DNA of 64,000 nucleotides from Pseudoxanthomonas sp. J31 (GCF_000510725.1 NZ_AZNZ01000013.1:1-64000), one strand, 5' to 3'; counted from the stretch's first letter, positions 31,225 through 39,922 are shown. Numbers and translations are program-made. Notes: generated by a model from the sequence alone, not told the origin.

Positions 31225-33378
31225 TTACTTGAGGCCGCGGAACTCCAGCAGCGGCTCGACGCTGGGATCCTTGCCGCGGAACTCGCGGTAGGCGCTGGCC
31301 AGGTCGCGCGAGTGGCCGATGGAGAGGATCTTCTCGCGGAAGACCTTGCCGTTCTCGCGGGTCAGGCCGCCGTTCTCCTCGAACCACTTGAAGGCATCGT
31401 GGTCCAGCACCTCGGCGCCGAAGTAGGCGTAGTAGCCGGCCGCATAGCCGCCGCCCCAGACATGGGCGAAGTAGTTGCTGCGGTAGCGCGGCGGCACCGC
31501 GGCCAGGTCCACCTTGTACCTGGCCAGGGCCTGCTTCTCGAACGCGTCCACGTCCTCCACCCTGGCGTCGGCCGGCAGCAGGTGCCAGGCCAGGTCCAGC
31601 AGCGAGGCGGCCAGGTACTCGGTGGTGGCGTAGCCCTGGTTGAAGGTGCGCGCGCGCACGATCTTCTCCACCAGCTCCTTCGGCATCGGCTCGCCGGTCT
31701 GGTAGTGGCGGGCGTAGTTGGCGAACACCTGCGGGTAGAGCGCCCAGTGCTCGTTGAACTGCGAGGGGAACTCGACGAAGTCGCGCGGCACGTTGGTGCC
31801 GGACAGGCTCGGGTAGGTGGTCCTGGAGAACAGGCCGTGCAGGGCGTGGCCGAACTCGTGGAACAGGGTGGTGACGTCGTCGAAGCTCAGCAGCGCCGGC
31901 TGGCCGGGCGCGGGCTTGGTGAAGTTCTCGACGTTGTAGATCACCGGGATCGTGCCGGCCAGGCCGTCCTGCTCGACGAAGTTGCCCATCCAGGCGCCGC
32001 CGCGCTTGCTCGGGCGCTTGAACGGATCGAGGTAGAACACCGCCAGCTGGGTGCCGTCGGCGTCGAACACGTCGAACACGCGCACGTCCGGGTGGTAGAC
32101 CGGCAGGTCGGTGCGCTCCTTCAGGGTGATGCCGTACAGCTCTTGGGCGGCGTAGAACACGCCGTCCCTGAGCACGCGGTCCAGCTCGAAGTAGGGGCGC
32201 ACCTGGGCCTCGTCCAGGTCGTACTCGGCCTGGCGCACCTGCTCGGCGTAGAAGTCCCAGTCCGCGGCGCCGGCGCTGAAGCCGCCACCCTGGCGCTCGA
32301 CCACCGCCTGGATCCTGGCCAGCTCGGCGCGCGCGCGCGCGGTGGCGGCCGGCACGGTGTCGTTGAGCAGCTTCAGCGCCGCTTCCGGGGTGCCGGCCAT
32401 CTGGTCGGCGATGGCGTAGGCGGCGTAGTTGTCGAAGCCCAGCAGCTGCGCCTTGCGTGCGCGCAGCTTGGCCAGGCGCAGGATGGTGGCGCGGGTGTCG
32501 TTGTCGTCGCCCCGGGCGGCGCGGTTCATCGACGCGGCCAGGATCTCCTCGCGCAGGGCGCGGTCCTTCAGCTTGCCCAGCACCGGCTGCTGGGTGGTGT
32601 TCTGCAGCTCCAGCAGCCAGCCCTCCTTGCCGGCGGCCTTGGCCGCCTCGGCTGCGGCGGCGAGGGTGCCCTCGTCCAGGCCTTCCAGGCGGGCCTTGTC
32701 GGTCACCAGCACGGCGCCGGCATTGGTGGCCGCCAGCAGCTTGGCGCCAAACGCGGTGGTCAGCGAGGACTCCTCGGCGTTGAGCTTGCGCAGCTCGGCC
32801 TTGTCCGCGTCCGAGAGCAGGGCGCCGGCGCGCACGAAGGCGTCGTAACGGTGCTCGACCAGGGTCTTCTGCTCGGCGTCCAGGCCCAGCGAGTCGCGCT
32901 GGTCGTAGACGGCCTTGACCCGGGCGAACAGTGCCGGGTCGAGGTGGATGGCATCGCTGTGCTCGGCCAGCTTCGGCGCCAGGACTTCCTCGGCCGCCTG
33001 CAGGGTCGGGTTGGTGTGCGCCGAGGTCATGGCCTCGAACACCAGCATCGCGCGCGAGAGCAGGGCGCCGGCGCGCTCCATCGCCTCGATGGTGTTGGCG
33101 AAGCTCGGCGGCTCCGGGTTGTCGGCGATGGCGCGGATCTCGGCCAGGTGCTGGCGCATGCCCTCCTCGATCGCCGGCTGGTAGTCGGTGTCGCGGATGC
33201 GGTCGAACGGCGGCGCCTGGAAGGGCAGCGGACTGGGCGCCAGCAGGGCGTTGTCGCCCTGGGCGGCGCCGGCGGGGGTGGCACTGGAATCGGGCATGGC
33301 GTTTTCGTTGGCGGTACGTTCGCCGCAGGCGGACAGGGCCAGGGCGATCGCCGAGGAAAGTAGCAGCTTGCGCAGCAT
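31225..33378 (-). CDS. dcp: M3 family metallopeptidase (dipeptidyl carboxypeptidase-like lipoprotein)
   Basis: 717 residues. The N-terminus is a lipoprotein signal (KLLLSSAIALALSACGE, lipid on Cys). The M3 oligopeptidase fold follows, with HEFGHALHG (HEFGH at 507-511), the upstream TLFHEFGH context and a downstream conserved Glu region (FVEFPSQFNEHW). A Dcp-type carboxypeptidase removes C-terminal dipeptides; the lipid anchor puts this one in the periplasm. It is monocistronic with its own terminator. Confidence 0.9.
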   Translation of the reverse strand: MLRKLLLSSAIALALSACGERTANENAMPDSSATPAGAAQGDNALLAPSPLPFQAPPFDRIRDTDYQPAIEEGMRQHLAEIRAIADNPEPPSFANTIEAMERAGALLSRAMLVFEAMTSAHTNPTLQAAEEVLAPKLAEHSDAIHLDPALFARVKAVYDQRDSLGLDAEQKTLVEHRYDAFVRAGALLSDADKAELRKLNAEESSLTTAFGAKLLAATNAGAVLVTDKARLEGLDEGTLAAAAEAAKAAGKEGWLLELQNTTQQPVLGKLKDRALREEILAASMNRAARGDDNDTRATILRLAKLRARKAQLLGFDNYAAYAIADQMAGTPEAALKLLNDTVPAATARARAELARIQAVVERQGGGFSAGAADWDFYAEQVRQAEYDLDEAQVRPYFELDRVLRDGVFYAAQELYGITLKERTDLPVYHPDVRVFDVFDADGTQLAVFYLDPFKRPSKRGGAWMGNFVEQDGLAGTIPVIYNVENFTKPAPGQPALLSFDDVTTLFHEFGHALHGLFSRTTYPSLSGTNVPRDFVEFPSQFNEHWALYPQVFANYARHYQTGEPMPKELVEKIVRARTFNQGYATTEYLAASLLDLAWHLLPADARVEDVDAFEKQALARYKVDLAAVPPRYRSNYFAHVWGGGYAAGYYAYFGAEVLDHDAFKWFEENGGLTRENGKVFREKILSIGHSRDLASAYREFRGKDPSVEPLLEFRGLK

Positions 33379-33673
33379 GTAGGGCTCCGGAGGGGCCGGT
33401 CAGGATCGCCGGCCATTGGTCCCAGCATGCGCCCGGGGCCCGGGGCAGGGCAGTGCCGGAGGTCCCGGGGGCGGGGCAGTCCCGGCAAAGCAGGGCCGCC
33501 CGGCGCAGCTGCCGGTGTGGCTGGGCGGCGCCAATGCGCGCTACCTGGGCGAGGCCCTGGGCAGCGCGCGGGTGGAGGCGATCACCGATCCGCAGGCGCT
33601 GGCGCGGCGCCAGCGGCAGAGGCGGCCGCCGCACGGCGCCTGCGGGGGGCAGGCGGCGGCGGGCGCAAGGCGC
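33379..33673. other. Gap between dcp and htpG with possible coding remnant
   Basis: No complete gene is seen. On the plus strand around 33503-33600 one frame reads like coding sequence (LPVWLGGANARYLGEALGS, then VEAITDPQALARRQ) with genome-typical third positions, but it has no start signal and runs into low-complexity Arg/Gly/Ala. It may be the end of a decayed gene. The dcp promoter must lie near 33380-33430. Confidence 0.35.
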
Positions 33674-35575
33674 TCAGCCCGCCAGCAGGCGGTTGATCCG
33701 CTGCACGAAGGCGGCCGGATCGGCCAGCGGCGCGCCGGCGGTCAGCTGCGCCTGCTCCAGCAGCAGGGTCGCCAGGTCGGCGGCCTGGGTGTCGTCCCCG
33801 GTGGCCGCGATCCGTTGCAGCAGGGCGTGGCGCGGATTGACCTCCAGGGTCGGCAGGCTTTCCGGCACGGCCTGGCCGGCCTCGCGCAGCAGTCGTGCCA
33901 GGTGCGGTGCCATCTCGTACTCGGCCAGGGCCAGGCAGGCCGGCGAATCGGTCAGGCGCGCGGACACGCGCACCTCCTGCACCTTGCCCTCCAGCAGCTT
34001 CTTCAGCCGCTCCAGCAGCGGCGCGGCAGCCTGCGCGGCTTCCTCCTGCTGTTTCTTCTCCGCCTCGTCCAGCGGCAGCTCGCCCTTGGCCACGTGGCGC
34101 AGCGGCTTGCCGGCGTACTCGTGCAGGTGGCCGACCATCCACTCGTCGATCCGGTCGGACATCAGCAGCACTTCGATGCCCTTGCCGCGGAACGCCTCCA
34201 GCTGCGGGCTGCCGGCGGCGGCGGCGTGGCTCTCGGCGGTGACGTACCAGATCGCGTCCTGGCCCGGCTGCATGCGCCCGATGTAGTCGTCCAGCGACAC
34301 CGTCTGCGCCGCGCCCTCGCCACGGGTGGAGGCGAAGCGCAGCAGCCTGGCGATCCGCTCGCGGTTGGACGGATCCTCGACGATGCCCTCCTTGAGCGTG
34401 TTGCCGAAGGCCTTGAGGAAGGCGGCGAACTTCTCCGGCTCCTCGCGCGAGAGCCTGTCGATGAGGTCCAGCACGCGCTTCACGCACGCCCCGCGGATCC
34501 GCTCCAGCTGGCGGTTCTGCTGCAGGATCTCGCGGCTGACGTTGAGCGGCAGGTCGTCGGCATCGACCACGCCGCGCACGAAGCGCAGGTAGTTGGGCAG
34601 CAGCTCCTCGGCCGCGTCCATCACGAACACGCGCCTGATGTACAGCTTCAGGCCCTTGCGCTCGTCGCGCCCGCCCATCAGCAGGTCGAACGGCGGCTGC
34701 GAGGGCAGGTAGAGCAGGGTGGTGAAGCTCTGGCTGCCTTCCACGCGGTTGTGGGTCCAGGCCGCCGGATCGTTGAAGTCATGGCCCAGCGACTTGTAGA
34801 AGCCGCGGTAGTCCTCGTCGCTGATCTCGTTCTTCGGCCGGGTCCACAGCGCCGAGGCGTCGTTGACCGTCTCCCACTCCGGCGCGTCCTTCTTTTCGTC
34901 CTTGCCGGTCTCCTTCGGCATCCGGATCGGGAAGGCGATGTGGTCGGAGTACTTGCGCACCAGCGCGCGCAGCTTCCAGCCATCGAGGAACTCGTCCTCG
35001 CCCTCCTTCAGGTGCAGCACGATGGTGGTGCCGGTGTGCTCCAGCATGGCCGGCTCCAGGGTGTACTCGCCGCGGCCGTCGCTTTCCCACTTCACGCCGG
35101 CCTCGGCCGGGGTGCCGGCGCGGCGGGTGAGCACGGTGACCCGGTCGGCGACCACGAAGGCCGAGTAGAAGCCCACGCCGAACTGGCCGATCAGGCGCGC
35201 GTCGGCCTTCTGGTTCTCGCCCAGCGCCTCGAGGAAGCGGCGGGTGCCGGAGCTGGCGATCGAGCCGATGTTGGCGATCACCTCGCCGCGGTCCATGCCG
35301 ATGCCGGTGTCGCGGATGGTCACGGTGCGGGCATCGCGGTCGTGGCTGATCTCGATCCGCAGCTCGCCCTCGCCGGCCAGCAGCTCCGGCTTGCCGATGG
35401 CCTCGAAGCGCAGCTTGTCGCAGGCGTCGGAGGCGTTGGACACCAGCTCGCGCAGGAAGATCTCCTTGTGCGAGTACAGCGAGTGGGTCACCAGGTGCAG
35501 CACCTGGGACACCTCGGCCTCGAACCGGCGGGTCTCGGAAGCGGGGGCGGACGTTTCGGTGGTCTCGGTGGTCAT
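33674..35575 (-). CDS. htpG: Molecular chaperone HtpG (Hsp90)
   Basis: 633 residues (E. coli 624). The N-terminal GHKL ATPase has FLRELVSNASDACDKLRFEA, the DTGIGM motif and GQFGVGFYSAF. The middle domain has FPIRMPKETGKDEKK, KLYIRRVFVMD and the catalytic-loop Arg region NVSREILQQNR. The C-terminal dimerisation part ends VQRINRLLAG. It is an ATP-driven cytosolic chaperone. The start is the ATG at 35575; an in-frame extension upstream has no ribosome site. A sigma32-like promoter lies upstream. Confidence 0.96.
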   Translation of the reverse strand: MTTETTETSAPASETRRFEAEVSQVLHLVTHSLYSHKEIFLRELVSNASDACDKLRFEAIGKPELLAGEGELRIEISHDRDARTVTIRDTGIGMDRGEVIANIGSIASSGTRRFLEALGENQKADARLIGQFGVGFYSAFVVADRVTVLTRRAGTPAEAGVKWESDGRGEYTLEPAMLEHTGTTIVLHLKEGEDEFLDGWKLRALVRKYSDHIAFPIRMPKETGKDEKKDAPEWETVNDASALWTRPKNEISDEDYRGFYKSLGHDFNDPAAWTHNRVEGSQSFTTLLYLPSQPPFDLLMGGRDERKGLKLYIRRVFVMDAAEELLPNYLRFVRGVVDADDLPLNVSREILQQNRQLERIRGACVKRVLDLIDRLSREEPEKFAAFLKAFGNTLKEGIVEDPSNRERIARLLRFASTRGEGAAQTVSLDDYIGRMQPGQDAIWYVTAESHAAAAGSPQLEAFRGKGIEVLLMSDRIDEWMVGHLHEYAGKPLRHVAKGELPLDEAEKKQQEEAAQAAAPLLERLKKLLEGKVQEVRVSARLTDSPACLALAEYEMAPHLARLLREAGQAVPESLPTLEVNPRHALLQRIAATGDDTQAADLATLLLEQAQLTAGAPLADPAAFVQRINRLLAG

Positions 35576-35607
35576 CGGAAGGTCCCCTGGGACACGGATT
35601 GCAGGGG

Positions 35608-35641
35608 TCCGATGTGTTGGCGCGGCGGCCGTTTTCAAGGT
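35608..35641 (-). promoter_or_regulatory. Possible heat-shock (sigma32-type) promoter of htpG
   Basis: On the minus strand CTTGAAA (35639-35633) is an exact sigma32 -35 core; 17 bases after CTTGAA comes CACATC (35616-35611), a partial match to CCCCATNT. The expected transcription start near 35603 leaves a short leader before the ATG at 35575. Confidence 0.45.
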
Positions 35642-35661
35642 GGCCGGCGCAGGGGCGGGCG

Positions 35662-35676
35662 GGCGCTGCAAGCGCC
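35662..35676 (-). terminator. Weak hairpin after the ABC exporter operon
   Basis: GGCGCT/AGCGCC with a GCA loop lies 13 bases past the permease stop on the minus strand. It is short and has no T-run. Confidence 0.35.
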
Positions 35677-35689
35677 GTCCCGGCGGTGG

Positions 35690-36784
35690 CTAGTCCAGCC
35701 GCTTGCGGAACCGCAGGATCGCGGCGGTCATCATCACCGCGGTGAAGGCCGCCAGCGCCGCCACCGAGGGCCACAGCTCCCACAGGCTGGCGCCACGCAG
35801 CATCACCCCGCGCACCAGGCGCAGGAAGTGGGTCATCGGCAGCACCTCGGCCACCCACTGCGCCAGCTTGGGCATGCCCGCGAACGGGAACATGAAGCCG
35901 GACATCAGGATCGAGGGCAGGAACACGAAGATCGTCATCTGCATGGCCTGGAACTGCGACTGCGCCCGGGTCGAGATCAGCAGGCCCAGCGCCAGGTTGG
36001 CCACGATCAGCAGCAGCGCGGCGATGTACACGTCCAGCAGGCTGCCCAGCAGCGGCACGTCGAACATCCAGATGCCCAGGGCCAGGATCAGCGTGGTCTG
36101 GACCAGGCCGATCACCGCGTAGGGCAGGACCTTGGCCACCATCAGCTCGCTGCGGTCCAGCGGGGTGGCGATCAGTAGTTCCATGTTGCCGTGCTCGCGC
36201 TCGCGCACGATGGCCATGGCGGTGAACATCACCATGGTCATGGTCAGGATGATGCCGATCAGGCCCGGCACGATGCTCACCGCGCTGCGCCGCTGCGGGT
36301 TGTAGAAGCTCACCACCTCGATCTGCGGCGTGGCCCGCGCCGGGCGCCCGCCGGAGGCGCGTTCCAGCGGCGTCTGCGCGATCTGGTTGGCCGCCGCCTG
36401 CACCACCGTGTCGGTGCCGTCGACCATCACCTGCAGCGCCGGGCGGCCGTCGGCCAGGCGCCGGTCGAAATCCGGGGGCACTGCGATGCCCACGCTGACC
36501 TCGCCCCGGCGCAGCATGTCCACCAGTTCCTGCGGGGTATCGGCCACGGCCGTGGTGCGGATGACGCCGGTGGCGTTGATGTCCATCACCGCCGCGCGCG
36601 AGGTCGCGGTCATGGCCTGGTCGGCCACCGCCGCCGACAGGTTGCGCGGGTTGAAGTTGATCGCGTAGCCGAACAGCAGCAGGTCGATCACCGGGATCAC
36701 CACGATCAGCGCCATGCTGATGCGGTCGCGGCGGATCTGGCGCAGCTCCTTGAGCACCACCGCCCATACCCGGCGCAGGTTCAT
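35690..36784 (-). CDS. ABC-2 type transporter permease
   Basis: 364 residues of the YbhR/YhhJ type: one N-terminal helix (ISMALIVVIPVIDLLLFGYAI), a periplasmic domain of about 130 residues, then five C-terminal helices (IVPGLIGIILTMTMVMFTAMAIVRERE onward) with the conserved REREHGNMELL segment. It is the last gene of the operon tetR-hlyD-ATPase-permease and overlaps the ATPase by four bases. E. coli ybhGFSR has two permease genes; here there is one, so a homodimer is implied. Confidence 0.88.
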   Translation of the reverse strand: MNLRRVWAVVLKELRQIRRDRISMALIVVIPVIDLLLFGYAINFNPRNLSAAVADQAMTATSRAAVMDINATGVIRTTAVADTPQELVDMLRRGEVSVGIAVPPDFDRRLADGRPALQVMVDGTDTVVQAAANQIAQTPLERASGGRPARATPQIEVVSFYNPQRRSAVSIVPGLIGIILTMTMVMFTAMAIVREREHGNMELLIATPLDRSELMVAKVLPYAVIGLVQTTLILALGIWMFDVPLLGSLLDVYIAALLLIVANLALGLLISTRAQSQFQAMQMTIFVFLPSILMSGFMFPFAGMPKLAQWVAEVLPMTHFLRLVRGVMLRGASLWELWPSVAALAAFTAVMMTAAILRFRKRLD

Positions 36785-37743
36785 GCCGCGTCCTCCATGC
36801 CGGCGCGGCCGCGGGTGGCGGCGACGAACACGTCCTCCAGGTTCGGATCGGAGGCGCCCACCTCGCCGGCCACGCCCGCGCGTCGCAGCGCATCGCGCAC
36901 CGCATCCTCGGCCTGGCCCGCATCGGCGGTGGCCAGCACCCGCAGGCTGTTGCCGATCTGGGCCACGCTGATCACCTGCGGCAGGCCGACCAGCACCTCG
37001 TGCGCGCGCCGCGGCTGCGGCGCCAGCACTTCCACCGTGCGTCCGGACAGCTGGCCGGCCAGTTCGCCGGGGCTGCCGTCGGCCACCAGCCGGCCGCGGT
37101 CGAGGATGGCGATGCGATGGCAGCGCTCGGCCTCGTCCATGTAATGGGTGGACACCAGCAGGGTGGTGCCCGCATCGGCCAGCGCGAACAGCGCTTCCCA
37201 GAAATCACGCCGCGATTCGGGATCCACCGCGCTGGTGGGTTCGTCCAGGAACAGCAGCTCCGGGTCGTGGATCACCGCCCCGGCCAGGGCCAGGCGCTGC
37301 TTCTGGCCACCGCTGAGGGTGCCGGCCAGCTGCTTCTGGCGGTCGCCGAAGCGGTAGCGCTCGACCAGTTCGTCCACCCGCTGGCGGCTGTGCTGGCGCG
37401 GTAGGCCGTACACCGCGGCCAGGAACTCCAGGTTCTCGCGCACCGACAGGTCTTCGAACAGCGAGAACCTCTGGGTCATGTAGCCGATGCGCAGGCGCAG
37501 CGCGTCGGCTTCTTCCGGGATGCGCAGGCCTAGCACCTCGATCTGGCCCTCGCTGGGCGTCAGCAGCCCGCACAGCATGCGGATGGTGGTGGACTTGCCC
37601 GAGCCGTTGGGCCCCAGGAAGCCGTACACATGCGCGCGCGGCACGGTCAGGTCCACGCCGTCGACCGCGCGCAGCGGGCCGAAGCACTTGCTCAGGCCGC
37701 GCGCGCGGATCGCGATCCCCTCCTCGGGCGCTTCAGCGTGCAT
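36781..37743 (-). CDS. ABC transporter ATP-binding protein (YbhF-like, single domain)
   Basis: 320 residues: ABC domain (about 10-235) with Walker A GPNGSGKST, Q-loop MTQRFSLFEDL, signature LSGGQKQRLALA, Walker B LLFLDEPTSAVDP and switch His in VSTHYMDEAE. A C-terminal extension of about 80 residues (DUF4162-like, ending NLEDVFVAATRG) follows. YbhF proteins usually carry two ABC domains; this has one. It drives export of hydrophobic compounds with the adjacent permease and membrane-fusion lipoprotein. It overlaps hlyD by 11 bases. Confidence 0.9.
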   Translation of the reverse strand: MHAEAPEEGIAIRARGLSKCFGPLRAVDGVDLTVPRAHVYGFLGPNGSGKSTTIRMLCGLLTPSEGQIEVLGLRIPEEADALRLRIGYMTQRFSLFEDLSVRENLEFLAAVYGLPRQHSRQRVDELVERYRFGDRQKQLAGTLSGGQKQRLALAGAVIHDPELLFLDEPTSAVDPESRRDFWEALFALADAGTTLLVSTHYMDEAERCHRIAILDRGRLVADGSPGELAGQLSGRTVEVLAPQPRRAHEVLVGLPQVISVAQIGNSLRVLATADAGQAEDAVRDALRRAGVAGEVGASDPNLEDVFVAATRGRAGMEDAA

Positions 37744-38713
37744 CGCCGAATTCCACCCGCAGCGGCAGCCCTGCCGGCAGCACGCCGGCGCCCTCGCCTT
37801 CCAGCTCGACCTCGGCCAGGTAGCTCAGGCGCGCGGCGTCCTTGCCGGTCAGCGCGTAGTACGGAGTGAACGCCGGTTCGCTGCGGACCATGCGCACCCG
37901 GCCCGGGTAGCTGCGTTGGCCATCGGCGCCCACGTGCACGCGCACCGCTTGGCCCACCTGCACCCGCGGCCGCAGCGGTTCGGGCACGTAGATGCGCGCG
38001 TAGGGACGCTCGCCGACCAGCAGCACCGCCAGCGGCGCGCCGACCGGGGCCTCGTCCCCGGCGCGGTAGGGCAGGCTGTCCACCCGTCCGGCGCGCGGGG
38101 CAACCACGTCCAGGCGGCCGGTGGTCTCGGCCTGGCCGCGCAGCTGGGCCTCGGCGGCGGCCAGCGCGGCCTCGGCCTGGGCGACCTGCTCCGGGCGCAC
38201 GCCGTTCTCAAGCTCCTGCAGCGCCGCGCGCGCGGCGGCGACCTGGGCCTCGGCATTGCCGGCGGCGGCGCGGGCGCGGTCGACCTCGGCGGCCGAGACC
38301 AGCTGGCGCGCGCCCAGCGGCTGCACGCGTTCGAAGTAGGCGCGCGCGTCGCGCGCCTGGGCCTGGGCGGCCGCCAGGTTGGCGCGGGCCTGGGCGATGT
38401 CCTCGCGGCGCGCGCCGTTGCGCAGTTCCTCCAACGCCTGGCGCTGGCGCGCGACCTCGGCCTCGGCCGCGGCCAGCTGCGCGTCGCCGCGGGTGCGTTC
38501 CAGCACCAGCAGGCGCTGGCCGGCCCCGACCCGCTCGCCCTCGCGCACCTCGATGCTGGCGATGCGCTCGGCGGCCGGGGCGGGCAGGGTGATGCGGTCG
38601 TACTCCAGCGTGCCCAGCGCCTGGTCGGTGGCGGGCCTGCAGGCGCCCAGCACGAGGACGGAAACGGCCAGCACCGCGGTGCGTGCCAGGGCCGGCCACG
38701 GGAAGCGGATCAT
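37733..38713 (-). CDS. HlyD-type membrane fusion lipoprotein
   Basis: 326 residues. A lipoprotein signal (VLAVSVLVLGACRP, lipid on Cys) is followed by the split lipoyl domain (ITLPAPAAERIASIEVREGERVGAG, later GRLDVVAPRAGRVDSLPYRAGD) around a long coiled-coil hairpin with Gln/Ala heptads (about 70-190), then a beta-barrel part. This is the periplasmic adaptor of the exporter, comparable with E. coli YbhG. It overlaps tetR by four bases. Confidence 0.9.
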   Translation of the reverse strand: MIRFPWPALARTAVLAVSVLVLGACRPATDQALGTLEYDRITLPAPAAERIASIEVREGERVGAGQRLLVLERTRGDAQLAAAEAEVARQRQALEELRNGARREDIAQARANLAAAQAQARDARAYFERVQPLGARQLVSAAEVDRARAAAGNAEAQVAAARAALQELENGVRPEQVAQAEAALAAAEAQLRGQAETTGRLDVVAPRAGRVDSLPYRAGDEAPVGAPLAVLLVGERPYARIYVPEPLRPRVQVGQAVRVHVGADGQRSYPGRVRMVRSEPAFTPYYALTGKDAARLSYLAEVELEGEGAGVLPAGLPLRVEFGDAR

Positions 38714-39462
38714 GCGGGCAGCTCCAGGCCGCGCTCGAGCAGGGCCAGCGCGTGGTTGCGGATGGCGTCGATGCCCAGGTCCTCGGCGTCGAACAGCTGC
38801 CGCCAGATGGGCGTGCCGGAAGCGGGGAACAGGGTCAGCCCGACCAGCGAGACCATCAGCAGGCGCGGGTCCAGCGCGGGATTGAGCCGCCCGGCGGCCT
38901 GCTCGGTGGCAAAGCGGGCGGCCATCACCGCCGCCAGCTGCGGCGCCAGGCGTGACACCAGCAGGTCGCGCAGCTCGCCGCCCTCGCTGACCACCTCGCG
39001 GATCCACAGCGGCGGCAGCCATTCGTGGCGCCGCACCTGCGCGCAGATCACGTCGACGAAGGCGACCACCACCTCGCGCAACGGCGCCTCGGGCATGCCC
39101 AGCAGGGTGTCGCGCACCTGCTGGAACACCGGCATCAGGCGCTCGCCGATCACCGCCTCGCGCAGGCCGGCGGCGTCGCTGAAGTAGTAGTGCACCAGCG
39201 CCGGCGTGACCGCGGCCTCGGCGGCGATGTCGCGCAGCCGGGTGGCGGCGATGCCGTGGCGCACGTAGCAGGCCAGGGCGGCATCGAGCAGGCGCTGGCG
39301 CTGGTCCAGGCCGGCGCCCTGGGGCGGGCGGCCGCGGCTGCGGCGGGGGGCTTCGGCGGAGGCCGCGGCGCGGCCGGCGGGGCGCCCGGGACGGGGCCGC
39401 GCGCGCTTCGTGATAGCGGTCACGGGTGGATCCTGGGTTTCGGGAGGGGTGTCCGGGCTCAT
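38710..39462 (-). CDS. TetR family transcriptional regulator
   Basis: 250 residues. A basic, Pro/Arg/Ala-rich disordered start of about 50 residues precedes the TetR helix-turn-helix (RLLDAALACYVRHGIAATRLRDIAAEAAVTPALVHYYFSD) and the ligand domain. It is the first gene of the exporter operon, as CecR heads ybhGFSR in E. coli. It probably represses its own operon through the palindrome at 39471-39494, which sits 8 bases before the start codon. Confidence 0.9.
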   Translation of the reverse strand: MSPDTPPETQDPPVTAITKRARPRPGRPAGRAAASAEAPRRSRGRPPQGAGLDQRQRLLDAALACYVRHGIAATRLRDIAAEAAVTPALVHYYFSDAAGLREAVIGERLMPVFQQVRDTLLGMPEAPLREVVVAFVDVICAQVRRHEWLPPLWIREVVSEGGELRDLLVSRLAPQLAAVMAARFATEQAAGRLNPALDPRLLMVSLVGLTLFPASGTPIWRQLFDAEDLGIDAIRNHALALLERGLELPA

Positions 39463-39470
39463 GGCCCCGG

Positions 39471-39494
39471 ATTTAATTGATGCATTAATTAAAT
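39471..39494. promoter_or_regulatory. AT-rich TetR operator candidate
   Basis: A 24-base inverted repeat, ATTTAATTGATG followed by CATTAATTAAAT, has arms matching at 11 of 12 positions. It is strikingly AT-rich in this GC-rich genome and sits immediately upstream of tetR, probably overlapping its -10 region. Confidence 0.65.
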
Positions 39495-39611
39495 TGCAAC
39501 TGCTTGTCGCGTGAAGGTTTTGTGGGGATTCAGTGCGGTGAAACCGGGGTCAAGGCGCGGCCCGGGCCGCGGCCGCGTTGCGCCGCACCATACGCACCTC
39601 TACTGGTAGCG

Positions 39612-39640
39612 TTCCCAGAACCGGAAAATCACGTTATGTT
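39612..39640 (+). promoter_or_regulatory. Candidate sigma70 promoter of a non-coding RNA
   Basis: TTCCCA (39612-39617) and TATGTT (39635-39640) are separated by exactly 17 bases; each matches the consensus at four of six positions. Transcription would start near 39647, at the first of a series of hairpins. Confidence 0.35.
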
Positions 39641-39772
39641 CAGCCCCGGGAGTGGCGCGCGACTCGGGGGAGCGCAGCGCCTCAGCCAGACCGCGGGCCC
39701 CATTGGCCGCGGAACCTGGCCTCCCCCTGGCCTGCATACGCAGGTCGGGACAGGGGTCCAAAGGGGGTTCGG

Positions 39773-39877
39773 ATGTACCGAACAATTGGCAGGCTGGTTC
39801 CGTTCCAAACCAGCAGCCATGCGGTCGAATGTGGCGCCGTGACGGGGGTCGCGGCTGCAACGACCTCCACCTGGTGA
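39773..39877 (+). CDS. Possible 34-residue small ORF
   Basis: An ATG preceded by AAGGGGG at 39761-39767 (spacing 5) opens a 34-codon frame ending 8 bases before the terminator stem. The protein starts MYRTIGRLVPFQ and ends with a Gly/Ala/Thr-rich GVAAATTSTW. The ATG lies in the loop of the TTCGG/CCGAA hairpin, which could gate its translation. It could equally be chance inside a structured RNA. Confidence 0.25.
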   Translation: MYRTIGRLVPFQTSSHAVECGAVTGVAAATTSTW

Positions 39878-39885
39878 CCTGCTGG

Positions 39886-39922
39886 CCGTGGCCGCGTCCC
39901 GGGGGGAGGGACGCGGCCACGG
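39886..39922 (+). terminator. Very strong hairpin terminator
   Basis: A perfect 15-bp stem (CCGTGGCCGCGTCCC with GGGACGCGGCCACGG) and a 7-base loop GGGGGGA; TGATTTAC follows on the plus strand. A second 7-bp hairpin (CCGGCCG/CGGCCGG, loop TGAC) lies at 39935-39952, just before the next gene. Confidence 0.75.

Larger units (their letters stand above)
39642..39922 (+). ncRNA. Candidate structured RNA ending in a strong terminator
   Basis: Successive short inverted repeats fill this non-coding interval: 39642-39674 (GAGT/ACTC extended by C and G runs), 39691-39712 (CCGCGGGCC/GGCCGCGG), 39731-39744 (CCTGC/GCAGG), 39748-39759 (GGAC/GTCC), 39768-39782 (TTCGG/CCGAA) and 39793-39814 (GCTGGTT/AACCAGC). 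The 15-bp terminator stem follows at 39886-39922, and a promoter-like pair lies just upstream. No known RNA family was recognised. The orientation is inferred from the promoter. Random short stems are easy to find, so this is a hypothesis. Confidence 0.35.

Noticed and set aside
39504-39842. 112-codon frame across the candidate RNA
   Set aside because: It starts without a ribosome site, crosses several hairpins and resembles no protein; three overlapping frames of similar length exist here, as expected by chance in GC-rich DNA.
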